Source of the DNA: Isoetes taiwanensis
Taxonomy: Eukaryota; Streptophyta; Lycopodiopsida; Isoetales; Isoetaceae
Direction of reading: 5' to 3'
Length of the DNA stretch: 64,000 nt
Assembly (NCBI GenBank): GCA_021234155.1
Contig: JAJEKV010000812.1
Coordinates: forward strand, 22,002-86,001
Part shown: positions 56,561-64,000 of the stretch, one piece after another
How positions within the stretch are numbered: position 1 is the stretch's first letter
How the letters are laid out: the number at the start of each line of letters is the position of its first letter
The notes under the pieces: model-generated
Seen by the model: only the letters and a program-made list of their open reading frames with translations
Databases searched by the model: none
Told to the model about the DNA's origin: nothing
Position numbers and translations under genes: made by a program

Positions 56561-57973
56561 CAATGGATCTGGAGGGGCAGAGATGCTCGAATGCATCCAA
56601 CAAGGTCAGATCATGAGGCCTCTCGAACAAAGTGAGAGCCATGCCGGAACCCATCGTGCCCCTAAAAATAACTCCGGATTGCTGATCATATGTGATCACC
56701 CAGTTTGGGCTCAAGGTAGGAGCCGCCGAGACAAGGCATCGCTTTCCTTTGGAGGGATTCAGGATGGTATTTTGATCACCTAAATCAACCGGGATAATAC
56801 TTGAGTATGCAACCGGCCCGCGACGGGTTGAGCACTCGAATGTAGATCAAAATATTCAAGATTTCGGTGATCCAGGAAGATGGTGACCTTTATAAGGAGA
56901 TCCTCCAGAAACGCCTCCATTCCCTCGAAAAGAATCCACTATCGCCAACAACCTTGTCATAAATGGATAGTTGATTTCAGCAAACAAACTTTCGTGGAAT
57001 GATAGGTGCATTGATGCAATTCATGGTCATCCCCCCCGTGATGTGATCCCACCAGCGCTAAAAATCAAAAGCATCCGCCAACAACATATGGGCAAAGCGA
57101 TGAGATGAGCAAGAATCGGGCGCGTGGTGAAAGCATGCTTCGGTAACAAAAGCAGATTCCGCTTCCACCCATTCAAATGGCACGCCCTTGATGAGGTGAG
57201 GCGGTCAAAGGAAGAGCAATCTCCAAATAATCCCGGATGAAATTTATAGAAATTGGCAAACCCAAGAAAACACCGAACATCTCGAACGGATGAAGGTGTT
57301 TGCCACCCGTAACAGTGCTAACCTTTCAGGATCCATAGAGACTCCATGTGGTGTGATGCGACAGCCAAGGAACTCCACATTATCCCGCTCGAATCGGGCA
57401 CTTCTCAAGTTTGGCATATATCCATGCTCACGGCTTTTGAAGGACCCGTCGAACATGTTCTTTCATGTTCTTCGAGAGTCTTAGAATAAATAATGATATC
57501 ATCCAAATAGATGATAACAAAAGTGTCTAAGAACTCGAAAAACACATCATTGGCCATATGTCGGAATATCCGCCGAGCATTGGTAAGTCCAAACGGCATA
57601 ACCGCGGTACTCAAAATGGCCATACCGAAAGTACGGTAAAAGGCTGTTTTCCACTCATCACCCTCCCCGATCCTAATAAGATTATAGGCACCCCGAAGAT
57701 CAATCTTCGTGAAATAGTGCGCACCTTTGAGTCGCTCCAACAACTCGATCGAGGAAGCGATACCCATTTTGGCACCGCGGATTTTATTGAGGCCACGATA
57801 ATCAATCCACCGCACGCAAGAAACCATCCTTCTTTTTTGACCAAGAAGATAGGCGCTTCCAAAATAGGGATCGAATGTCGAATGAAGCCAGTGGCTAAAT
57901 TTTCTTCAATATAATCCCGCAAAACCTTCAACTCGGGCCGAGATAGACCATATATCGGACCATATGGCTGCAT
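56561..57973 (-). pseudogene. Chromovirus reverse transcriptase and RNase H
   Basis: RT order on the minus strand: YGPIYGLSRPELKVLRDYIE, APIFLVKKEG, WIDYRGLNKI, FTKIDLRGAYNLIRIGEGDE, WKTAFYRTFG, VMPFGLTNA, then the catalytic YLDDIIIYS near 57500, and FLGCRITPHGVSMDPERL near 57340 (connection). RNase H pieces follow to about 56560 (VITYDQQSG region). It copies the element RNA. The YLDD box and adjacent motifs are intact and the 140-codon frame 57827-57405 is uninterrupted, but the flanking frames are shifted. Confidence 0.93.
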
Positions 57974-58099
57974 GGTCCCCGCCGCAAATCAATAGGACAA
58001 TCATATGGACGATGATCCGGAGTTTGCCGGCATTGACTTTGTCAAAAACATCGAGAAGTCGCCATATTTATCCGGGAGCATTGGAGCGTAATTCACGAT

Positions 58100-59900
58100 G
58101 CCGAGATGCCGATGGGTGAACCTCGGATTGCAAACACCTAACTTGGATCTTGCCTTCTAGATTTATCAAACTCAAGAGAAATCTTCGAGATACTAAACTC
58201 AGTGGGCATGAAGAAACCTCCACAAAAAGCATGAGCAGGAACATGAACATGAGCAGGAGCAACCGAAACCGTGAATCGGATCAAGAACCGAGCAGGAACA
58301 CATGGACCGAGCAAGAACCGGGCAGAGCGGTAAACCGAACCGGAGCAAGAGTGTGAACTAGAGCTGGAGCCGACATCATCAAGAACATGATCGTAACCGG
58401 GCATGAACCGGAGCAGGCAAGGGGCGAGGCGATCGTAACATGGAAACAGCAGGGACTGGAGTCGGGGCCCACGACACGCACGGATCGAAGTCGATGTTGG
58501 TGTAGAGACCGATCCGGCAGATGAACTGGAATCCAGAGCTAGAACCAGCAAATCGAAATGATCTAGCACACCAATCAACTCAAGGGTTATGTAGCTCTTT
58601 GTTGTGGCAGCACTCCAAAACTATTGGCCATGAGGGCTAGTAATGAGATTTGAAGGAAATACTACAAGAAACCCCTCAAACAAAACCTGAAGAGGCGCTA
58701 GCATATCTCGGATGGACTGGCGGAGATCTCCCGGCCCATCAATCACTACGTAAGCAGGATGCTCAACCTTGTTTCTAGGGATGGCAAGCTTACTAGCAAA
58801 TGCATTCATCCATAAAACAAGCATTTGCACCACAATCAAGTTGGGCGCCAACACTTGCAATTCTCCAACTTCGATTTCAATGATATAGGGATGAAGAATG
58901 CCTTGCTGGACCTTATCCGATGGAATAAACATGTCGAAATGTGGAAGGAGTTCAGAAAAGGCGGCCAGCCGACGAGACTCCTACCACTCCTGACCGCCCC
59001 AAGTTTTCCTCGACTGATTTAGGGGCGTCGTGGCATCCACGAGAGCATATGGCCAGCTCCTCCATAGTAGAGGCAAAAGATTAGCCTCCGACGCCGCTTC
59101 TACGCGTATAAGGGTCCTCGAATCGCCCGGACAATCAGATAGGCTCAGTCCAGATCCCTAGATTCTTAGATAAGGCCGGGAAGGGCGACATAGGCGCTTG
59201 TGTAATTGGAAAGACCTGACTACGTCTCTTCTTTGCCTACGTCAAGAGCCGATTATCACATCGAATCGCAAACTGATGGCTTCTTCCAAACACCGGGATC
59301 CTCCATAGACAAATAACATATCTTTTGACATCCTCTCGTGAACCCCCTTCTCAAAACAATCTCAAAGTGCAATATCATCCCGTGCAAGATCTACCGCTAA
59401 TTTGATCTAAATTTGATGCATATACGGGAAGCCGGGGAGAGCCTTGCCTTAAGTTGCAAAGTTTTGTGATCGGGCTGCGGCGCCGACGACGGCGGTTCCA
59501 AAGCATGCTTCGAAGTCCCGCAGTTGAAAGCAGAAAACCCGAGAACTTTGGGGCCTTTCTCCAATAAAGGAGCAAACCAACTTAGAGCTGGCCATGTGAG
59601 AAGAGAACCAATCAGCCCCACTTGTTCTTGAGTCAGGATATCTATGAGGGATGGAGCTGAATCACAAGCCCCGATCTGATTCAAAAACCGCGGAGCTTGG
59701 ACCGAGTGGCCAAACTTCTGGCAGGTTGATCTTAGGCTCGATAGCCTCAATCCCGAAGCTAGAAGCAGATTCATGTGAAGCAACACGCTCCTTAAGCTCT
59801 TTATTGTCCAACCCGCAACTGCCGGCATACTTGAACAAGCCACCGACTCGTTGTAATAAAAGTCGAACCTCCTCCATAGATATAAAAAATCACCAACTAT
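58100..59900 (-). pseudogene. Chromovirus gag and protease
   Basis: The start at about 59877 reads MEEVRLLLQRVGGLFKYAG, a coiled Leu/Arg region, and IEPKINLPE. After frame changes come QVGLIGSLLTWPALSWFAPL, LEKG and LRQGSPRLPVYASN (59630-59400), the Gypsy capsid block (G-L-I-G-S-L-L-T-G-x-A-x-x-W-x-x-P). A protease-like block, NAFASKLAIPRNKV, lies near 58800-58760, corresponding to the stretch after D-(S/C)-G-A-x-x-x-F-I. The zinc knuckle is not clearly readable. 58100-58600 is rich in Ser/Met repeats of low complexity. Confidence 0.8.
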
Positions 59901-59958
59901 GAGCAAAAAAAATGTTTAGGATCGAGGCATAAGAACCTAAGGGATTTCAGTTCAAAAT

Positions 59959-60455
59959 TGTCATGAACCTACCGAAAACAAGGAAAATACGCGGGAAAAT
60001 ATGCAAGAAATACGGAAGAAATACGCCAAGATCGGCAAAGAAACTGATATATGAACAGAATCAAGAATACAATAGCCCAAAGGCAAGCAGGAATATGAGA
60101 CAAATGCCTAGAAGGCTCAAGATTGGCATTGGAACCGAATGGTTTGACAAGAAGGAGGTGCCTCCTTATATATCTAGACCAATCTGGCCGATCGCGGCCA
60201 CTCCAATGGATGAGATCGCCAAGCGTCGATGCATTTAGGTTCTAGAACATTCCCGAGATAGTCCCACATATGAGAAAGACGGAATGTCTTCAATAAATAT
60301 TGGTAGCGACTTGGCAGTGTGTGACTGTGAATCGGAAGGTTGGAGTTCAAACCCCGCCTTGTGCAACTACTCCTTTTGCATCCGTGGTGACGACCATCTT
60401 TGTACATAGGAGTATAATGTTCGCATGATATTTAATATCCGTGATGGTCGCTACA
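59959..60455 (-). repeat. Chromovirus 5' LTR
   Basis: Partner of 54664-55139, followed by the second CTAAC. Contains a tRNA-His-like module on the plus strand at 60301-60360. Confidence 0.9.
60301..60360 (+). ncRNA. tRNA-His-like module inside the chromovirus LTR
   Basis: Plus strand shows an A-box-like TAGCGACTTGG (60304-60314), an anticodon-loop-like CTGTGAATC with GTG centred near 60328, and a B-box-like GAGTTCAAACCCC (60343-60355), spaced as in a tRNA. The other LTR keeps a more degraded version (about 54995-55060). It runs opposite to the element's coding strand. Stems are imperfect, so it is a tRNA-derived remnant and not a tRNA gene. Confidence 0.45.
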
Positions 60456-60460
60456 CTAAC

Positions 60461-61189
60461 CTGACTCGGCTTTTCCCAATCCATCAGATCGCTCTAGGAT
60501 TTTGTCTTCTTCTCGCTTATGTTCTCACATCCCTTCAAATGAATTTTCCAATGTGATTGAATTATGGGCACGCCTACCGCATAGTTAACTCGCCGCTTGT
60601 CGATATTCATCTTTTTTGCTCCATCTCCCGCTTCTCATTTCGGGGATGCACTATACATAAGGGAGGTATGGCACCTGCTCTCGAGGGTAGCAAAACCCCT
60701 TGTATATGCAATTTAAAAAGGCAATTTGACCCTCTCGCGGTATAGATCTTGCTCCAAATCGCTGCCTAAAAACACCCCCAACCCCTAAGTATAATGACGA
60801 CGAAATGGTCCAAAACACCCTCCGCTGAACTCTCATGGGTTATAATGGATCAAAGGTGAATCCCCCGGGTTCATTTGTTCCCGCCTCAGAGCCGATCAAG
60901 GTGTAATTGGACTTAGAGCGGAAGCTTATTTTTGCACTACCTATTGGACCTTAGGTGCCACCTCTAGCACTTTCTCAAAAAAATATCAAGGAAGTCCTTG
61001 GCTTGACCATCGAGACCACACTTTGGCATTTCCTAGCTAGCTTCAGAGCTTCCCCTACCAACATAACCTCCAACATGAAACTCCCAACACGCTGACTCTA
61101 AAGGGCGTAAGGCTTCAATCAGAAAACTCCGAAGGGCCAAAGAAAACCCGCACTTATTCAGCCTCCCTTTATGCCACAAGAGCTCATAC
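60461..61189. other. Spacer, no gene recognised
   Basis: Short frames only on both strands; no repeat or domain noted. Confidence 0.4.
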
Positions 61190-63960
61190 TTGATTGGTGA
61201 ATTAAGGATGTGGTCTAACCCAGTTTTCTTCTTCCCTTACCTTCCCCCTTCTAAAGTCCACATCCACATCTCTGTGAAGTCCCTTTCCCTTTGTCTTTGC
61301 ATTGATTACATAAAAACATTCTTCAATAGTTCATCTAGCCATAGCAACGCCAAGCAATCTTCACCTTCGTTTCCCCTTGAGGCTTTTTCTATATTCTTTA
61401 TCATCCATAATGGCTATCATAAGGACTGTAGCACATGTGAGATCTTGTATACTTCGGTACTAAACTCACTATCTTTATTTTCATCTATCATTATCTTTGC
61501 CTCATCACTTTCTTTAATGCATTCAGATCATTTGCTGAAAGCTACAGATAGGACATGCTCTGGAGTGGTAAACTGTCACGATAGTATAATGCATCTCATC
61601 GTAAAACCACTGATGTGTTGAAGAAGGTGTCAGAATCATCTTGTGTCCATCTCGGTACACGCTATCAAGAACAAATAGAGTGATGTTTGTTGGGCCCTTC
61701 ACCCACGCCCTGGTATGCACACTTATAACCAGTGGGACACCTTATAGAAAAAGGAGACTCCTCTTCGCCTCTTCACCAAAGCAACTTTTCTTTTTAGGTC
61801 AGACGCCACTGCGGTGAATCCCTTAAGAGTTGCCACATTCTTCGCCTTTTGCTGCTTCACAAAATCTTTTGACCAAAATACATATTTTTAATGTCATCAT
61901 TAGATACGCTTGAATTCAGAGATTAAGCCTATCTCTCGATAACATGTAGTCTCCGCGGGAGCCTTTGCGCTCTTCGCCAACAGCCTTTTTTCAGACTTTT
62001 CATATTTTTTTTGATTCGCATGCATCTTCAAAGATGCCGCGCGCTTTTGTCGCAGACGCTTTCTTGTACATAACTTCCTTCTCGATGCAACTATCTAGAA
62101 CGTAGATTAATTCTGCATCATCCAACTCTTGTGCCTTTCTCATTTCTATGATACCTATATCAAAAATAGACGATCTTCATGAGGAAACCCCGCCATACGA
62201 CCGGGCAACTTCTATTCCAATAGGCCCCAAAAATTGCTCCACTTTTCCCATATACATGGTCTTAAGAAAAAACAATCTTGCGTGCATCCTTTGGCACCGT
62301 TGTTTTCCCGAGCCAGCTGGGCATCCCTTTTTCTTCTTTGATCCGTGCCCTTTAGTCTTGTCCCCGTATTATGGTTGGCACGTAGTCCCTTTCTAGTAAT
62401 TTGAATTCGCACTCTTAGATTGCCCTTTGTCTGGCTCAAGACGGCTTTCCATATTCGATCCATTGGTTATACGAAGGCCGCGAACGCCTTCCACATACCG
62501 ATCGCAAAATATGGGCCGCTAGATAAATAAAATAGACAGCCGTGGAAAGCAATAACAATATAAAACACGCCTTGCTGCTAATCCACGATTTACAAGAAAT
62601 GCTACCGCGCCGATTTCTTCATGATGAAGACTACGCTACCGTGCGCGCTGTAAACCGCCAAACAAATCGAACATAAAACGCCGCACGCCGGGCTTAATCA
62701 CGTGACATAAAAACGCTACCGCGACATTTCATGTATGCCTCATTATGAAGAAATCGCGCTAGGGCGCCGCTTCTTGTAAATACGCCGCCCGGCGCGATTT
62801 GGAATGCTATGTGGGAATATAAAATACTTTGTATAGGAATGTTCTTTCCCATGTCATTCAAGAGCTACTACCGATTTCGCTAATTCTCGGCCGGGCCGTT
62901 GTTGAGCCACCGAGGAACCGCCTCTCTCGATCGAATATAGTCTATAGAATAACCGGGATTTCAGCTTTTTTGTGCTTGACCTGATCAAACCTTATGTTTC
63001 CACTGAATGGGCTACACCATTATCATGAAGTGAATAATGAGGTTGCCAATTAAATCTTCAAGTTTATTCCATAGCAACACCTTCTTCTTTCGCCTTCATA
63101 TCAAAAGGCACCACATCCGCCGCATATCAGTACCTCCGCCCCGGTTTTCTATCATGTCGTTGACTATTTCCATTGGCGTACGCTTGTCGTATCTTCTACG
63201 GACAAACATAACCTTCATGGACTCGGAAAAGCCCGGCCGACATGGATAGGATGTGCGAAGTTAAGGCCTGGATACTTGTCGCGATATTTCTTGAGTTTGC
63301 TCATGGCCTTAACCGGCCTCGCTTTGTCGCCACATATATCACTAGTCATATCCTTAGAATGCCTAGAACGCCCGGGTGTTTCCCCTGGTTCTTGTGAACC
63401 TTGCATCTTCCTTCTCTTTTTAAAGCTTGTAGGTACAGACTCAGTCAACGGCCTTTGTACTGATTGCTCTTTCTCACCGAGAGACCTTCACATATTTTTT
63501 TTGTGTCAATGGTTCACCAATTTACTCAGCCAAATTTGAAGAGGCTATTCCTGCTGCCTCATCCGCTCTTAGGGCTGTCTCTTTTAAAGGAACCGGGTAA
63601 CCGCAAGTATAATTTATCTTCTTCAAATACTTTTTTATTTTTCTGACCCGCTTCAAGTTTTAAACAAGATGAATCGGCCCCGTTTTCGTGATGTGATTGG
63701 AATACCTTGCTTCCTCATTTGATTCGGTTTTTAACTCTAGACATGAAAATCAGATCCTGCCTTTTCCGCTTAAGTCTTGAAGATCTCCACATACCATTCG
63801 TAGCCCTCCGTAGATCTTTTTTTCGCATGGAGGCTCTACCCGAAAGCCTTTCATTATTCCCGGCCAGATTAATGGTCACAATCGCAGCTGCTAACCGCGA
63901 ATCGATACATATCTTCCTCCTCGTTTGGTTTTTTTCTCGCGATGTCCTTTGACCAAGCAG
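61190..63960 (-). pseudogene. Unrecognised minus-strand coding fragments
   Basis: Several protein-like minus-strand stretches lie in order. A basic segment (SRLAAAIVTINLAGNNERL, LRRATNGMWRSS, near 63890-63780) comes first. Next are KKYRDKYPGLNFAHP (near 63270), VMFVRRRYDKRTPMEIVNDM (63200-63145), MGKVEQFLGPIGIEVARS (62255-62200), ELIYVLDSCIEKEVMYKKA and ATKARGIFEDACESKK (62125-62010), QQKAKNVATLKGFTAVASDL (61855-61795), and EFSTEVYKISHVLQS (about 61470-61420). Charge and composition look like a real nuclear protein or a transposon-encoded one, but I recognise no domain. Frames shift between pieces, and 62500-62830 may be an intron or an insertion. Confidence 0.35.
62590..62800. repeat. GC-rich CTACCGCG / GCCGC repeat patch
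   Basis: GCTACCGCG-type words occur at about 62600, 62635 (variant CTACCGTGCG) and 62715, alternating with ACGCCGC and GGGCGCCGC words and two ATGAAGA/TTCATGATG inverted pairs. It contrasts with the AT-rich surroundings and interrupts the minus-strand coding fragments. Confidence 0.5.
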
Positions 63961-64000
63961 TTTTGCTTTTTCTTTTCACATTTTAGAAGATCCCGAAAGC

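Larger units (their letters stand above)
54664..60455 (-). mobile_element. Ty3/Gypsy chromovirus retrotransposon, structurally complete
   Basis: 5.8 kb with LTRs 54664-55139 and 59959-60455 (element-sense TGT..CA ends), a purine tract next to the 3' LTR, a perfect 5-bp target duplication (CTAAC), and minus-strand domain order gag, protease, RT, RNase H, integrase, chromodomain. The chromodomain places it among chromoviruses. Frames are repeatedly broken and the LTRs differ noticeably (about 80-85% by eye, with many indels), so it is older than the 14.9-kb Copia element. The sequence next to the 5' LTR does not look like the usual tRNA-iMet primer site. Confidence 0.92.

Noticed and set aside
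58138-58578. 146-codon Ser/Leu-rich minus frame as a separate protein
   Set aside because: Lies within the chromovirus gag/protease span in low-complexity sequence; not matched to any domain.
1-64000. Bacterial, phage or organellar origin of the window
   Set aside because: Spliceosomal introns, LTR/LINE/CACTA elements and nuclear PPR remnants throughout; no operons or organelle gene blocks.

Overview
This window reads as nuclear DNA of a land plant, probably a fern or fern-like lineage. The reasons are: a multi-exon plant-type acetyl-CoA synthetase gene with GT-AG introns; decayed pentatricopeptide-repeat (PPR) genes with motif wording I associate with fern and bryophyte PPRs; Ty1/Copia, Ty3/Gypsy chromovirus, LINE and CACTA/En-Spm elements; and long AT-rich spacers. 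The fern assignment is inference. No bacterial, phage or organellar layout is visible.

Layout. 1-2.4 kb: a Copia integrase fragment running off the left edge, then a LINE reverse-transcriptase remnant (both minus). 3.6-8.7 kb (plus): two exons of an unrecognised membrane protein, two PPR pseudogene blocks each preceded by a copy of the same leader, and a lone exon of cytosolic ribosomal protein uS19 (RPS15). 11.2 kb: a ClpB/Hsp100-like exon fragment with an internal tandem duplication. 13.5 kb: a TATA-led small secreted ORF. 14.3 kb: a near-perfect 35-bp-arm hairpin. 14.86-21.0 kb: a structurally complete minus-strand Copia element with a matching TATCC target duplication, inserted between two LINE pieces. 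21.0-24.5 kb: LINE fragments. 26.3-28.0 kb: a CACTA-type transposon remnant. 28.8-33.4 kb (minus): the only recognisable host metabolic gene, acetyl-CoA synthetase, in 18 exons.

36.2-43.4 kb: a second copy of the 21-kb LINE 3' half in opposite orientation, a scrambled Copia element, a degenerate ~190-bp tandem array, and a LINE C-terminal remnant. 44.9-54.6 kb: an old Gypsy-like element with ~1.5-kb LTRs and an almost unreadable interior. 54.66-60.46 kb: a complete minus-strand chromovirus with a matching CTAAC target duplication and LTRs containing a tRNA-His-like module. 61.2-64 kb: unrecognised minus-strand coding fragments.

The window is mostly transposon strata. The acetyl-CoA synthetase is conserved over its whole length but carries several one-base length changes, mostly in homopolymer runs. 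This looks at least as much like assembly error as gene death. I found no convincing new multi-gene system. The most unusual items are the CACTA end structure, the pol-III-like modules inside LTR elements, the 14.3-kb hairpin, and the compensated frameshift in the synthetase.
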